From NCBI RefSeq assembly GCF_900129155.1, contig NZ_FQVF01000006.1, positions 62,001 through 126,000 on the forward strand: a DNA stretch of 64,000 nucleotides, written 5' to 3'. Position numbers and translations under genes: made by a program. Shown in pieces: positions 8,833 through 18,651 of this stretch; position 1 is the first letter of the stretch; each line of letters begins with the position of its first letter. The notes beneath the pieces were generated by a model. It did not search any database. It was not told where the DNA came from and was given only the letters and a program-made list of their open reading frames with translations. The DNA comes from Marinomonas polaris DSM 16579 (GTDB lineage: Bacteria > Pseudomonadota > Gammaproteobacteria > Pseudomonadales > Marinomonadaceae).

Positions 8833-8908
8833 TGGTGGGTCGTACTGGATTCGAACCAGTGACCAATTGATTAAAAGTCAACTGCTCTACCAACTGAGCT
8901 AACGACCC
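8833..8908 (-). tRNA. tRNA-Lys, anticodon UUU
   Basis: The reverse strand reads GGGTCGTTAGCTCAGTTGGT at the 5' end, has anticodon loop CTTTTAA with TTT, then GGTTCGAATCC and an encoded CCA; length 76 nt. It lies 41 bp after the cpoB stop and 41 bp before the nadA start, the same place E. coli keeps its lysT cluster. It may be transcribed from its own promoter or processed from tol-pal readthrough. Confidence 0.98.
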
Positions 8909-8920
8909 AACGGGTTGCGT

Positions 8921-8948
8921 ATATTACAGAGCCCGTTGAGAAATGCAA
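8921..8948 (-). promoter_or_regulatory. Candidate promoter of tRNA-Lys
   Basis: On the minus strand TTGCAT and TAATAT are separated by 16 bp, about 13 bp before the tRNA. An inverted repeat CAACGGG (8908-8914) and CCCGTTG (8932-8938) overlaps it. Weak but plausible. Confidence 0.45.
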
Positions 8949-8949
8949 G

Positions 8950-9738
8950 TTATTTAATTTTACTCAAATACCCTGCAGCTAGTTTAGCAGCTTTACTATC
9001 GGGAAAGCGTCGAATTACATCCTGTAAATAGGACTTAGCTTTTGTTGTATCACCAAGCTGATCACTAACAGTGCCTAACTTATATAATGAGTCTTGTTCT
9101 TTGTTGTGTCCTGGAAAGTTTTGAATCACAGTAGAAAATGCTTCTATAGCCTCTCTAGACTTACCTTGAACTAATTTAACTTCTCCCAACCAATAATAAC
9201 CATTCCCTGTTAAAGAATTGTTCGGATAGTCTTTTACAAACTCTGAAAATGCGGTTTCCGCTTCATCAAAATTTCTCTGACGAATTAAATTATAAGCATC
9301 ATTATAAGCTTGTTGAGCTTGTGCAGTGGGTGGTTGCAAACTAATAGGTGCTAGAGGCGAAGCCGCTAGTGAATTAGTTGAATTATTTATTTTTTGTACC
9401 GATGCTTGAGTAGCTGGTTGCTCTACTCTTGGCTCTGGAGCAGAAGAATACTTCGGTTCGCTCGCAGATGCAGACATAAGTAAGGATATACGTTTATCGA
9501 GATCAATATAACGATCTCTTTGACTCTCTTTCATTAGCTTTAATTCATGACCTTGATCTTCCAATTGTCCACGAAGGCTTTGAACCTCCTGTTGCAGTGT
9601 TTCCAATTGAAAAAGTAGATCTGCAGCGGCATTAGGGGAAAGTCCACCACTTGCCATTTGAGATTCAGCTAGCGCAAATGGCGCTGTGAGACACAGCGCC
9701 ATTGCGAAAGAGCGAATTCTTACGACTTTAGAAATCAT
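8950..9738 (-). CDS. cpoB: Cell division coordinator CpoB (YbgF)
   Basis: CpoB is a periplasmic TolA-binding protein that links Tol-Pal constriction with PBP1B peptidoglycan synthesis. The 262-residue protein starts with a Sec signal peptide ending near ALCLTAPFALA (residue 24). It then has a short coiled-coil trimerisation region (LLFQLETLQQEVQSLRGQLE), a Pro/Ser/Gln-rich linker, and a C-terminal TPR domain from about residue 140 (AYNDAYNLIRQRNFDEAETAF, YWLGEVKLVQGKSREAIEAF). Its ATG overlaps the pal stop by one base, consistent with translational coupling. Confidence 0.95.
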   Translation of the reverse strand: MISKVVRIRSFAMALCLTAPFALAESQMASGGLSPNAAADLLFQLETLQQEVQSLRGQLEDQGHELKLMKESQRDRYIDLDKRISLLMSASASEPKYSSAPEPRVEQPATQASVQKINNSTNSLAASPLAPISLQPPTAQAQQAYNDAYNLIRQRNFDEAETAFSEFVKDYPNNSLTGNGYYWLGEVKLVQGKSREAIEAFSTVIQNFPGHNKEQDSLYKLGTVSDQLGDTTKAKSYLQDVIRRFPDSKAAKLAAGYLSKIK

Positions 9739-10307
9739 TATTCGTAACGAACTTCAACTCGACGGTTTAACTGCCAAGCGTTACTGTCATGACCGAAGGC
9801 AACAGGAACTTCTTCACCAAAGCTTACTGTTTCAATTTGAGAAGCAGCGACACCTTGGATTGTCAAATAACGACTAATTGCTTTAGCGCGACGCTCACCT
9901 AGAGCCATGTTGTATTCGCGAGTACCACGCTCATCAGCATGACCTTCTAAAACGATACGTGCATCTGGGTGTGATACTAAATATTCAGCATGTTTTGCTA
10001 GAGCTTCACGAGATTCTGGACGCACAATCGATTTATCAAAATCAAAGTAGAATACAGTTTGAACCCCAGCTAAAGAATCCATGCCATTGTCATTAGTAGC
10101 CGCACTTTCATCAACAATAACACTAGTCATAGCGCCATCTTGACCAGCACCAAATGCTTGGTCAGTATTTTCGTTTGCTTGTTCAGTTGAATTGGCATCT
10201 TCAGCAACAGTTGAAGAATCAGTATCTGTTGCTGTTGTGCTACAACCTGCAATCCAAGCTGCAGACAAACCAATTACAGCAAACTTACCTAGTTTTGTTA
10301 CACTCAT
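9738..10307 (-). CDS. pal: Peptidoglycan-associated lipoprotein Pal
   Basis: Pal is an outer-membrane lipoprotein binding peptidoglycan and TolB. The 189-residue sequence has a lipobox ending AWIAGC (Cys22), a Thr/Asp/Glu-rich linker of some 65 residues, then the OmpA C-terminal domain: VFYFDFDKSIVRPES, LEGHADERGTREYNMALGER and the terminal NRRVEVRYE. The linker is longer and more acidic than in E. coli Pal, which is 173 residues. It sits 19 bp after tolB. Confidence 0.97.
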   Translation of the reverse strand: MSVTKLGKFAVIGLSAAWIAGCSTTATDTDSSTVAEDANSTEQANENTDQAFGAGQDGAMTSVIVDESAATNDNGMDSLAGVQTVFYFDFDKSIVRPESREALAKHAEYLVSHPDARIVLEGHADERGTREYNMALGERRAKAISRYLTIQGVAASQIETVSFGEEVPVAFGHDSNAWQLNRRVEVRYE

Positions 10308-10326
10308 TATTCACTCCTCAATGTCT

Positions 10327-11625
10327 TTATTTGAAATACGGGGACCAAGATGGTTCTCGTACATCTCCGTCTGCTGATGGTAACCTATATTTTACAAGGC
10401 CATCAACGGATACTACGGCTAAGATACCCTTTCCTTGATAGGTTGTGGCATACATCACCATGCTACCATTTGGCGCAATGCTTGGCGATTCGTCTAAGTA
10501 AGTCTCTGTGAGAATTTGAACTCGGCCAGTTTTCATATCTTGAAGTGCAATATGATAATTACCATCATTCTTTTGAACCGTAACAAGATAGCGACCATCT
10601 GGCGTCATTCTCGCTCTGGTATTTAGATCACCTTCAAAAGTAACCCTCTCTACACGCTTACTATTTACATCTAATCGATATATCTGCGGATTACCGCCTC
10701 GATCAGATGTGAATACAATTCCCTTACCATCTGGCTCCCAGCTTGGCTCGGTATCTATAGCATAATGGTTTGTCATACGCTCAAGTTTCTGTGTCGCGAT
10801 GTCTAAAGTATAAATTTCAGGGTTATTATCTTTAGAAAGAACCAATGCTAATTTTTTTCCATCAGGTGACCAAGCTGGCGCACCGTTTAATCCTCTAAAT
10901 TGTGCGATTTGCTGACGCTTCCCAGTTGCTAATTCTTGAATGAAAATATTCGGGCGTCGATTTCTAAACATTACATAAGCAATTTTTCTGCCATCCATAC
11001 TCCATGACGGAGATAATATCGGCTCTTTAGATTCGACAACAACTTGAGGACGATGTCCGTCAGCATCTGCAACCTGCAATTTAAACAATGGAGCTTTTTT
11101 ATCACCTTCTGCAGTAACATATAATATTCTAGTACTAAATGCGCCTCTTGTACCTGTCAATAATTCGTAAACTTTATCACTAATATAGTGAGCCGCATCG
11201 CGGAAGTTTCTTGCACTGACATCAATAGAACTATGCTTTTGCACCGGCTTTTGACTTAAAACATTCAATAATTCGAAACCAATACGATATTGATTGTTAG
11301 GCAGCTTTTTTATTGCACCAATAACAACATAATCACTTTTCAAAAGCCGCCAATCTCTATAAAAAACATCCGCTTCCTTTGATGGCATGCTTAACATATT
11401 AGATCGAGGAATAGGCTGAAATAGACCACTACGCGCTAAGTCAGCCTCGACTATTTGAGCAATATCCTCAGGCAGTGCATCCACACCCTCATATCCAAAA
11501 GGCACAACAGCAATAGGTAATAACTGATCTGCACCACTTGTTATTTCAATAACTAATTGGGCTCTAGCTGAGCTTATAAATATTAAGCAAGTGAATAAAA
11601 CACTCAAGCATTTTTTAAACATCAT
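10327..11625 (-). CDS. tolB: Tol-Pal system protein TolB
   Basis: TolB is the periplasmic beta-propeller protein that binds Pal and TolA. It has 432 residues, the usual length. A signal peptide ends near SSARA (residue 22). An N-terminal domain containing VVPFGYEG and [12 protein letters not shown] is followed from about residue 200 by WD40-like/PD40 repeats with recurring [26 protein letters not shown] and [16 protein letters not shown]. The start codon overlaps the tolA stop by one base. Confidence 0.97.
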   Translation of the reverse strand: MMFKKCLSVLFTCLIFISSARAQLVIEITSGADQLLPIAVVPFGYEGVDALPEDIAQIVEADLARSGLFQPIPRSNMLSMPSKEADVFYRDWRLLKSDYVVIGAIKKLPNNQYRIGFELLNVLSQKPVQKHSSIDVSARNFRDAAHYISDKVYELLTGTRGAFSTRILYVTAEGDKKAPLFKLQVADADGHRPQVVVESKEPILSPSWSMDGRKIAYVMFRNRRPNIFIQELATGKRQQIAQFRGLNGAPAWSPDGKKLALVLSKDNNPEIYTLDIATQKLERMTNHYAIDTEPSWEPDGKGIVFTSDRGGNPQIYRLDVNSKRVERVTFEGDLNTRARMTPDGRYLVTVQKNDGNYHIALQDMKTGRVQILTETYLDESPSIAPNGSMVMYATTYQGKGILAVVSVDGLVKYRLPSADGDVREPSWSPYFK

Positions 11626-12566
11626 TAGTTTCTCAAATCTTGCGGGTTAAAAATTAAATCTACCTGACGAAAATTTCGTTCAAAAACATACGAGTCTACC
11701 TTCGATAACTCTTCAATTTTTCTTACTTTATAAACAGCATCAACTGCTCTTTGATCAAATAAAGCATCTCCACTACTTTTCGTAATTTGAGCATTCATAA
11801 CTTCACCATTAGGCAGAAAATAAATGCGCAATTGAGCTTTCATATTGTTTCGAGCGCTTGGAGGGCGAATCCAAGCTGCAGTAACCCTATCATTTATTAG
11901 CCCACTGATAGACTGAACCATTTGAGCTTCATCAGCAGCTCGCTGCATCGCCTCTTCCGCTGCAGCCTTGGCTGCCGCCTCTTCAGCTTTCTTCTTCTCC
12001 GCCAATTTAGCGGCTTCCTCTTGACGCTTCCGCTCTTCTTCGGCTACTCGATCAGCTTCAGCCTTACGAGCAAGCTCTTGTTTTTTCTTTTCGCTGGCTT
12101 CTTTTTCGGCTAAACGTTTTTTATCAGCCTGCTCCTGAGCCAAACGCTTACTTTCTGCCTCTTGCGCTGTACGCTTTTGTTCAGCTGCTTTTTGCTTTCT
12201 TTCAGTTTCTTGTTTTTCAGCTTCTGCTTTATCTTTTGCCTGTTTAGCTTGAGCGAGCTGCTTTTGCTTTTCCTCTAACGCCTTACGCTGTGCTTCTTTT
12301 TTCCGAGCCTGCTCAGCTTCGCTTTTCTTTTTTTCTGCTAATGCTGCGGCCTGTTGTTTTGCTGCTTTTTCATCAGACTCTCTTTTACCTATTATGGTTT
12401 GAGAGACATCAACAACAGTAGCATTAACAATAGGCGGCCGCTTAGGTTTTGGAATTTCATTGTCGCTAAAATCAATAGCAACAAAACCTGCCACAACAAT
12501 ACCAACGTGTAAACCTATAGCCAGCACGGTTGGGATACTATAATTGTCACTACGTAACCACTTCAT
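11625..12566 (-). CDS. tolA: Tol-Pal inner-membrane protein TolA
   Basis: TolA spans the periplasm from the TolQR motor to Pal/TolB. The 313-residue protein has one TM helix (residues about 13-31, [19 protein letters not shown]). A long Lys/Ala/Glu-rich helical domain (about residues 65-210) follows. The C-terminal domain III ([47 protein letters not shown]) is well conserved. It is shorter than E. coli TolA (421), mainly because domain II is shorter. The start overlaps the tolR stop by one base. Confidence 0.95.
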   Translation of the reverse strand: MKWLRSDNYSIPTVLAIGLHVGIVVAGFVAIDFSDNEIPKPKRPPIVNATVVDVSQTIIGKRESDEKAAKQQAAALAEKKKSEAEQARKKEAQRKALEEKQKQLAQAKQAKDKAEAEKQETERKQKAAEQKRTAQEAESKRLAQEQADKKRLAEKEASEKKKQELARKAEADRVAEEERKRQEEAAKLAEKKKAEEAAAKAAAEEAMQRAADEAQMVQSISGLINDRVTAAWIRPPSARNNMKAQLRIYFLPNGEVMNAQITKSSGDALFDQRAVDAVYKVRKIEELSKVDSYVFERNFRQVDLIFNPQDLRN

Positions 12567-12994
12567 TAATTTTTATCCGGCTCAGTCACTAAACCTACAT
12601 TTGGAACACCTGCACTTTGCAGTGTAACCATAAGACCAATGACATCACCATAAGGGACATTTTTATCCCCTCTTACTAATACAGACATCTTTGGGTTTTG
12701 ACTTAATACTTTTCTCACTCTATCTTGTATTTGAGACAAAGCGATTGATTCTTGCTTACCGCCAACATCTAAATAGTACTTACCTTTAGAGTCAACAGAG
12801 GCAATCATGACATCATTTTCTGTATCTTGAATTGGCGCTGCATTTGCATTCGGCAGTTCAACATCAACACCTTGCGTAAGCATTGGCGCTGTAATCATAA
12901 AAATAACAAGCAAAACCAACATGACATCGATATAAGGTACGACGTTGATCTCAGCCATTGGACGGCGTTTGTTTCTTCTTCTTGCGCGAGCCAC
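12566..12994 (-). CDS. tolR: Tol-Pal motor protein TolR
   Basis: TolR is the ExbD-like stator subunit of the proton-driven TolQR motor. The protein has 142 residues with a basic N-terminus (ARARRRNKRRP) and one TM helix carrying the essential Asp23 in NVVPYIDVMLVLLVIF, followed by a periplasmic domain with LVRGDKNVPYGDVIGLM. The start codon is GTG, overlapping the TAG stop of tolQ; the reading frame offers no better ATG nearby before MAEIN at residue 13. Confidence 0.95.
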   Translation of the reverse strand: MARARRRNKRRPMAEINVVPYIDVMLVLLVIFMITAPMLTQGVDVELPNANAAPIQDTENDVMIASVDSKGKYYLDVGGKQESIALSQIQDRVRKVLSQNPKMSVLVRGDKNVPYGDVIGLMVTLQSAGVPNVGLVTEPDKN

Positions 12995-13674
12995 TATACA
13001 GCGCCTCCCTCTCTCACATGTACCTTACGATGTAGGATACTAGTAAATTCATCTGCGAAATTCTCATAACTAGAACCAAGGGATTCTGCCGTAGAAGAGA
13101 AGCGGTTATAGGCAATTACTGCAGGAATAGCAGCAGCTAAACCTATCGCTGTTGCTATAAGTGCCTCTGCAATGCCTGGTGCAACTGTTGCTAACGTTGC
13201 TTGCTGAACTTCTGCAAGACCGATAAAAGAATGCATAATCCCCCAAACAGTACCAAACAAACCAATGTAAGGACTTGTTGAGCCAACAGTTGCCAAAAAA
13301 GGTAGATGTTGATCCAGCTTTTCTTCTTCCCTATAAAGCGCCACTCGCATTGCTCTTTGAACACCATCCATAATGGCTTCTGGATCAACATTATGACTCT
13401 GTCTTAGTCGAGTGAATTCTTTAATACCAGAAGTGAAGATATTTTCCATACCTTCAACTTTGCGACCTTCTTGTGTGAGCTTGCGATAAAGCTGACTAAG
13501 ATCGATACCCGACCAAAAACTTTCCTCAAATGCGGTACGCACCTTTTTTGCTTCTTTTAAAACACGAATTCTTTGAAATATTACAATCCATGAAAAAATG
13601 GAAGCAGCTAGCAGTATCAACATTACAAGCTGAACAACAAAACTAGCGCTGGCGATAAGTCCCCAAATTGACAT
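12994..13674 (-). CDS. tolQ: Tol-Pal motor protein TolQ
   Basis: TolQ is the MotA/ExbB-like inner-membrane stator subunit. The 226-residue protein has three TM helices: about residues 10-32, 130-155 (YIGLFGTVWGIMHSFIGL) and 165-190 (IAEALIATAIGLAAAIPAVIAYN). The cytoplasmic loop between the first two is typical. It lies 9 bp after ruvB, with no room for ybgC, the usual first gene of the tol operon. Another motor of the same family, exbBD, is found near 57-58 kb. Confidence 0.96.
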   Translation of the reverse strand: MSIWGLIASASFVVQLVMLILLAASIFSWIVIFQRIRVLKEAKKVRTAFEESFWSGIDLSQLYRKLTQEGRKVEGMENIFTSGIKEFTRLRQSHNVDPEAIMDGVQRAMRVALYREEEKLDQHLPFLATVGSTSPYIGLFGTVWGIMHSFIGLAEVQQATLATVAPGIAEALIATAIGLAAAIPAVIAYNRFSSTAESLGSSYENFADEFTSILHRKVHVREGGAV

Positions 13675-13683
13675 TATTAACCT

Positions 13684-14697
13684 CTATTTAAAATCTGAAG
13701 GTAGTTGGTAATTAAAATGTTCATATGCACGCTTTGTAACCTGACGGCCTCTTGGTGTCCTGATTATAAAGCCTTGCTGAATTAAAAACGGCTCAATGAC
13801 GTCTTCAATAGTATCTTTGTCTTCACCTAAGGCGGCAGAGACGCTATCTAGACCAACCGGTCTCCCGTCAAACTTTTCTATCATAGTCAATAACATACGT
13901 CTGTCTAAGTGATCGAAGCCCTGACTATCTACACTTAACATATCTAGCGCCCTTTGAGCAACTTTTTGCCCTACAAGCACTTCTCCACTCACCTGAGCCA
14001 CATCTCTAACACGGCGTAACAAGCGGTTTGCTATCCTCGGCGTCCCCCTTGACCTTCTAGCTACCTCAAAGCAACCAGGCTGATCAAGCTCCATACCCAT
14101 TTTTCCAGCAGACCGAGCCACAATGGTTGTCAATGATTCAACATCATAAAACTCTAAGCGCTGCACAATTCCAAAGCGATCTCGCAATGGAGATGTCAGT
14201 AAGCCTGCTCGTGTAGTTGCTCCGACAAGTGTAAATGGTGGGAGTTCAATTTTAATTGACCTAGCAGCTGGACCTTCGCCAATCATTATATCCAGCTGAT
14301 AATCCTCCATTGCTGGATAAAGAACTTCTTCAATTGCTGGACTTAATCTATGTATTTCATCAATAAATAGAATGTCGCCTTCATTTAAATTTGTTAGCAG
14401 TGCCGCTAAATCTCCAGCTCTTTCAAGAACGGGGCCAGAAGTTGTTCTTACCTCAGCCCCCATCTCATTACCAATGATGTGAGCAAGAGTTGTTTTTCCC
14501 AATCCTGGAGGCCCAAATATTAGCGTATGATCTAATGGTTCACTACGCTGCCTTGCAGCTTGGATAAAAATCTCCATCTGCTCACGAACAACGGGCTGAC
14601 CAATATATTCAGCAAGCGCTTGCGGACGTATTGCCCGATCTACTTGACGATCGTTACCTTTAAGTTCAGCAGAAATAATACGATCTTGCTCAATCAT
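13684..14697 (-). CDS. ruvB: Holliday junction branch migration helicase RuvB
   Basis: RuvB is the hexameric AAA+ ATPase that drives branch migration with RuvA. It has 337 residues. Walker A is GPPGLGKT (residues 62-69), Walker B DEIHR (113-117), sensor 1 near [20 protein letters not shown], and a C-terminal winged helix with [13 protein letters not shown] binds DNA. ruvA stops 3 bp before its start, so they are surely cotranscribed; tolQ begins 9 bp after it. Confidence 0.98.
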   Translation of the reverse strand: MIEQDRIISAELKGNDRQVDRAIRPQALAEYIGQPVVREQMEIFIQAARQRSEPLDHTLIFGPPGLGKTTLAHIIGNEMGAEVRTTSGPVLERAGDLAALLTNLNEGDILFIDEIHRLSPAIEEVLYPAMEDYQLDIMIGEGPAARSIKIELPPFTLVGATTRAGLLTSPLRDRFGIVQRLEFYDVESLTTIVARSAGKMGMELDQPGCFEVARRSRGTPRIANRLLRRVRDVAQVSGEVLVGQKVAQRALDMLSVDSQGFDHLDRRMLLTMIEKFDGRPVGLDSVSAALGEDKDTIEDVIEPFLIQQGFIIRTPRGRQVTKRAYEHFNYQLPSDFK

Positions 14698-14700
14698 GTT

Positions 14701-15303
14701 TTATTTCCTTAGCATCCCTTTTAAAGCCGCTTTAATAACATCTTCACTATTAGCGGCATCCATTGGAACACCCGCAATGGCTTTCGCCGCTTCTTGTGGT
14801 TTATAACCAAGAGATATGAGCGCCGCTTCTGCTTCCTGCCTAGGGTCAGCTTGTACCTGACGCAAAACAGCAGGAGCTGAAAATAAATCAGTTTTTGCTG
14901 CCTGACCAAGCTTATCTCTTAACTCAATAATGAGTCGCTCAGCCGTCTTCTTACCTACTCCAGGAATACGCGTTAATGCAGTTACATCAGATTCTTGAAC
15001 ATTGGCAATCAGTTCTTCAGATGACATGCTCGACAAAATCGCCAATGCCATTTTTGGACCAATACCATTTACTTTAATTAAAACTCGAAATAAAGCGCGC
15101 TCATTTTTATCGATAAAGCCATAAAGTGTATGCGAATCTTCTTTAACTAACAGGTGAGTAAATAATGTCACCTGCCCTCCGATCTGAGGTAAATCATAAA
15201 TAGTGGTCATAGAAGCACTAACTTCATAGCCAATACCATTAACATCAACCATTAGTTCTGGCGGTGTTTTCTCTATCAAAGTGCCGACAATTCGTCCGAT
15301 CAC
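14701..15303 (-). CDS. ruvA: Holliday junction DNA-binding protein RuvA
   Basis: RuvA is the tetrameric junction-binding partner of RuvB. With the GTG start at 15303 it is 200 residues and begins with the family-typical IGRIVGTLIEKTPPELMVDV. Helix-hairpin-helix motifs VNGIGPKMALAILS and IPGVGKKTAERLIIELRDK follow, then the C-terminal RuvB-binding domain (AEAALISLGYKPQEA). GTG is chosen because TAAGGA lies 7-8 nt upstream; the GTGA overlap with the ruvC stop suggests translational coupling. A longer frame to 15333 adds non-homologous residues. Confidence 0.96.
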   Translation of the reverse strand: MIGRIVGTLIEKTPPELMVDVNGIGYEVSASMTTIYDLPQIGGQVTLFTHLLVKEDSHTLYGFIDKNERALFRVLIKVNGIGPKMALAILSSMSSEELIANVQESDVTALTRIPGVGKKTAERLIIELRDKLGQAAKTDLFSAPAVLRQVQADPRQEAEAALISLGYKPQEAAKAIAGVPMDAANSEDVIKAALKGMLRK

Positions 15304-15857
15304 AAAGTTTTCCTTACATCTTGTTCTGTCCAACGCTTAGAAGCACGCCCCGCTCGCTTTCCGACACCGTATTCAAGCCCGCCAGAAGTTCGTGTATTAG
15401 CATGACACAAAGCAATTGCTAAAGCATCAGCCGCATCAGCTTGAGGCTTGGAGGTCAAATTTAATAAAAGCTGAACCATCATTTGAACTTGAGTTTTATC
15501 AGCATTACCATTACCGACAACCGATTGCTTAACTCTTCGAGCGGCATATTCATGCACCTCAAGTTCTTGAAGAGATGCAGCAACAATAGCAGCACCTCTA
15601 GCCTGGCCAAGCTTTAACGCCGAATTAGCGTTCTTGGCCAAAAATACTTCCTCGATAGCAAATTCATTTGGTTTGTATTCTTCCAATAACGCTGAAACAT
15701 TTTGAAATATATATTTAAGCCTAACTGATAACGCCTCATCCGGTAATCGAATACAACCACTATTTACGTAAATAGATTTACCATTTGTAACGTCAACAAT
15801 CCCAAAGCCTGTTATTCGAGAGCCGGGGTCAATTGCTAAAATTCTGGTCGTGGCCAT
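15300..15857 (-). CDS. ruvC: Holliday junction resolvase RuvC
   Basis: RuvC cleaves Holliday junctions symmetrically. It has 185 residues; catalytic acidic residues fit Asp10 in ILAIDPGSRITGFG, the Glu in FAIEEVFLAKNANSALKLGQ near residue 70, and the DAADALAIALCHA cluster near residue 143. It heads the ruvCAB set and is 160 bp downstream of aspS, with a terminator in between. The yebC gene that usually precedes ruvC is absent here. Confidence 0.97.
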   Translation of the reverse strand: MATTRILAIDPGSRITGFGIVDVTNGKSIYVNSGCIRLPDEALSVRLKYIFQNVSALLEEYKPNEFAIEEVFLAKNANSALKLGQARGAAIVAASLQELEVHEYAARRVKQSVVGNGNADKTQVQMMVQLLLNLTSKPQADAADALAIALCHANTRTSGGLEYGVGKRAGRASKRWTEQDVRKTL

Positions 15858-15928
15858 GCTTTTTCTGTGCCTTTTATAATTACTGTATATTTCAACAGCC
15901 CTTTACAAAGTATGCAATGGCAAAACAT

Positions 15929-15957
15929 AAAAAAGGCCGCTAATAAGCGGCCTTTTA
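15929..15957 (-). terminator. Intrinsic terminator of aspS
   Basis: AAAAGGCCGC and GCGGCCTTTT flank a TAATAA loop; on the minus strand the hairpin is followed by a run of seven T, ending the aspS message before ruvC. Confidence 0.85.
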
Positions 15958-16017
15958 CGTTTTTCTTTCAATCTCTTAACATAACTTACTGTTTTAGAAT
16001 AAGTTTAAGAGTTATTT

Positions 16018-17790
16018 CTATGATTCAACAGCAGGTTTTCTAATACGAATGTTCAATTCTTTTAATTGTTTCTCGCTTACTTCACCTGGCGCTTGCGTCA
16101 ATAGACAAGTTGCACTTTGCGTTTTAGGGAAAGCAATAACATCACGAATAGAGCTAGAACCTGTCATTAGCATCACAAGTCGATCTAGACCAAAGGCCAA
16201 ACCGCCGTGTGGTGGCGCACCGAATTTCAATGCATCCAACAAGAAACCAAATTTTTCTTCCTGCTCTTCTTTGCTAATATTCAGTAATCCAAATACTGTT
16301 TCTTGCATAGAAGACTGGTGAATACGGATAGAACCACCACCAAGCTCGGTGCCATTTAGTACCATATCGTAAGCCTGTGATAACGCAGTCAACGGACTGG
16401 CTTTCAAATCCTCAGGTGAACAAGAAGGAGCAGTGAACGGGTGATGAATAGCAGTGATTCCACCATCACTTGTCTCTTCAAACATTGGGAAGTCTACAAC
16501 CCACAATGGCGCCCATTTGCAAGTATAAAGATTTAAATCTTCACCTAGCTTGCAACGTAACGCGCCAAGAGCTTCATTAACCACTTTAGCAGAATCCGCG
16601 CCGAAGAAGATCAAATCACCATCTTCTGCCTCAAGACGCTCAAGCAAAGTAGCGCGCACTTCAACAGGTAAGAACTTAACGATTGGAGATTGCAAACCTT
16701 CTTCAAGATTAGACTTATCGTTTACCTTGATGTAAGCCAAGCCTTTCGCGCCATAGATAGAAACAAATTTAGTGTAGTCGTCAATTTGTTTACGAGTTAG
16801 CTCATTACCGCCTGGCACTTTAAGTGCTGCAACACGACCTTTTGGATCGTTAGCAGGACCGGAAAATACTTTAAAGTCTACACTCGCCATCAAGTCAGAT
16901 ACTGACACTATGGTCAATGGAATACGAAGATCTGGCTTATCGCTACCGTATGTTTCCATCGCTTCAGAGTAAGGCATACGTGGGAAAGTGCCTAAATCTA
17001 TATCCATTAGCTCTTTGAACAAACTGACAATCATATCCTCTGTCATTGCCATGATGTCTTTTTCACTCATGAACGATGTTTCGATGTCCACTTGAGTGAA
17101 TTCTGGCTGACGGTCGGCACGCAAATCTTCATCACGGAAACATTTAGCAATTTGGTAATAACGGTCAAAACCAGACACCATTAACAATTGCTTGAACAGC
17201 TGTGGAGACTGAGGCAATGCAAAGAAGCTACCTTGTTGTGTACGGCTAGGCACCAAATAATCACGCGCACCTTCTGGCGTTGCACGAGTTAGAATAGGTG
17301 TTTCGATATCTAGGAAGCCATTACCATCTAAGTAGCGACGTAATACAGATGTTACTTTTGAACGGAAACGCATTTTTTGCTGAATTTCAGGGCGGCGCAA
17401 ATCGATGAAACGATTTTTCAAGCGTACGTCTTCGCCTACTGATTGGTGCTCATCTAGCTGAAACGGTGGTGTTTTTGCAGCATTTAGTATTTCAAGTTCA
17501 GTTCCCAATACTTCGATTTCACCAGTATTCATATTCGGGTTTACTGTGCCTTCAGGACGGGCACGTACTAAACCTTTAAGCTTAACAACGAATTCATTAC
17601 GAACACTGTCGGCAAGGGCAAAACTTTCGGCACGATCTGGATCGAAAACTACTTGAGTAATCCCTTCGCGGTCACGAACGTCTAAGAAAATAACTCCGCC
17701 GTGGTCACGTCGACGATGAACCCAACCGCATAGGGTAATTTCTTGTGAAATGTTAGAAGCATTTAACTCGCCGCAATAATGGCTGCGCAT
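16018..17790 (-). CDS. aspS: Aspartate--tRNA ligase
   Basis: This class II aminoacyl-tRNA synthetase charges tRNA-Asp. The 590-residue length and the GAD insertion domain (about residues 290-420) mark the bacterial type. The N-terminal OB fold begins [12 protein letters not shown] and contains [21 protein letters not shown]. Class II motif 2 is [21 protein letters not shown] in the protein's middle, and motif 3 is [16 protein letters not shown] near the end. Whether it also charges tRNA-Asn depends on gatCAB/asnS, not visible here. Ribosome site AGGAAAG precedes the ATG. Confidence 0.98.
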   Translation of the reverse strand: MRSHYCGELNASNISQEITLCGWVHRRRDHGGVIFLDVRDREGITQVVFDPDRAESFALADSVRNEFVVKLKGLVRARPEGTVNPNMNTGEIEVLGTELEILNAAKTPPFQLDEHQSVGEDVRLKNRFIDLRRPEIQQKMRFRSKVTSVLRRYLDGNGFLDIETPILTRATPEGARDYLVPSRTQQGSFFALPQSPQLFKQLLMVSGFDRYYQIAKCFRDEDLRADRQPEFTQVDIETSFMSEKDIMAMTEDMIVSLFKELMDIDLGTFPRMPYSEAMETYGSDKPDLRIPLTIVSVSDLMASVDFKVFSGPANDPKGRVAALKVPGGNELTRKQIDDYTKFVSIYGAKGLAYIKVNDKSNLEEGLQSPIVKFLPVEVRATLLERLEAEDGDLIFFGADSAKVVNEALGALRCKLGEDLNLYTCKWAPLWVVDFPMFEETSDGGITAIHHPFTAPSCSPEDLKASPLTALSQAYDMVLNGTELGGGSIRIHQSSMQETVFGLLNISKEEQEEKFGFLLDALKFGAPPHGGLAFGLDRLVMLMTGSSSIRDVIAFPKTQSATCLLTQAPGEVSEKQLKELNIRIRKPAVES

Positions 17791-17843
17791 AATTTCTTTC
17801 CTATTACTTTCTCAGTAAGAGAGTGATTTTTTCTTAGAACGTT

Positions 17844-17890
17844 TTCTATTCGGTCAGTAATGTAAACTGAGTTTTATATATCGAATAGAA
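17844..17890. repeat. Nested inverted repeats upstream of aspS
   Basis: TTCTATTCG (17844-17852) pairs with CGAATAGAA (17882-17890); inside it TCAGT (17854-17858) pairs with ACTGA (17866-17870). A further CTCAGT at 17811-17816, nearer aspS, can pair with the ACTGAG at 17866-17871 instead. This may be structured aspS leader RNA or an operator. Confidence 0.45.
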
Positions 17891-17979
17891 GAACAGAATA
17901 TTTTAAGGCAAGGCATTATATGCGAACAGAGTCTGACTCTCTAGAGCTTGAGCCAAATTTGTCCTTCACAATGCTAGCT

Positions 17980-18471
17980 TTATTCAATAGTGGTTATTTC
18001 ATAAGCCGTTTGCTTACCATTCTGAAGTAATTCAACTTCATCACCTACTACTTTACCAAGCAGCTTCTTTCCAACTGGACTAGATGGCGTTACAAGATAA
18101 ACCTTATTTTCACTTATTTCGACAATGAGTCCGCCCGCACAAGGAGAAATAAAAAAATATTTATTAGCACCGTATGGAGATTCAAGCTCTGTCAATGTGA
18201 CTAAACACCACAAATCAATTGCACCCTCCTCCCTGAATAAAACTGGCTGCTTCTTATCAAAAATCAACCAATCTTGTTCACACTCCAACACTCGCTGCGA
18301 TTGTCCATGAGCCAAATAGGAAGCCTCCAACCCAAAGGTATCATATTTATTTTCTGCTACGCTTTCTTCATTTGTAGCGGCCTCATGAGCCTGCTTGGCT
18401 GCCCATTTGGCGGTCTCATAGCGACTTAACAACGCTGCGGTAACAACTTTATGCACATCGCACTTATTCAT
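17980..18471 (-). CDS. Short GreA/GreB-like protein
   Basis: This 163-residue protein resembles transcript-cleavage factors. Its C-terminal part (VYLVTPSSPVGKKLLGKVVGDEVEL) matches the FKBP-like C-terminal domain of GreA/GreB, which has the pattern 'tP.SPig..LlGk..GD.v'. The N-terminal helices contain EESVAENKYDTFGLEASYLA, comparable with the acidic coiled-coil tip region of Gre factors, but the spacing differs. It could act on RNA polymerase or be a divergent relative with another job. Single gene, 188 bp downstream of aspS divergently placed control region. Confidence 0.6.
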   Translation of the reverse strand: MNKCDVHKVVTAALLSRYETAKWAAKQAHEAATNEESVAENKYDTFGLEASYLAHGQSQRVLECEQDWLIFDKKQPVLFREEGAIDLWCLVTLTELESPYGANKYFFISPCAGGLIVEISENKVYLVTPSSPVGKKLLGKVVGDEVELLQNGKQTAYEITTIE

Positions 18472-18609
18472 TATGTATCGATCTATTTAATTCTAATCAT
18501 CGCATTGTAATCATTCGCCTCAATAAGAAAAGCTATTAACTGTGGTCTGGCAACTCACTCTACGAAATGACATGGATTACGATTTTTCCGTCTCACTAAA
18601 AATTCTTAG

Positions 18610-18638
18610 TTGACAGTATCAACCAATAGGCTTACATT
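18610..18638 (+). promoter_or_regulatory. Sigma-70 promoter of the MarR-SIP operon
   Basis: TTGACA at 18610-18615 and TACATT at 18633-18638 are separated by exactly 17 bp, about 45 bp upstream of the MarR start. The Fur-box-like site overlaps the -10. Confidence 0.65.
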
Positions 18639-18651
18639 GATAATCGTTCTC
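18633..18651 (+). promoter_or_regulatory. Fur-box-like operator
   Basis: The 19-mer here contains TTGATAATCGTTCTC and agrees with the classical Fur consensus at 14 of 19 positions by my hand alignment, including an unbroken TGATAATC. It overlaps the -10 of the promoter before the MarR gene, so iron-loaded Fur could block transcription. This fits the siderophore-related gene downstream. Confidence 0.65.

Noticed and set aside
8792-8893. N-terminal extension of nadA to 8893
   Set aside because: It would translate through tRNA-Lys; ATG 8791 has a good ribosome site and matches the family start.
15304-15333. Longer ruvA start at 15333
   Set aside because: Extra residues lie inside ruvC and match no RuvA; GTG 15303 has SD and the typical IGRI start.
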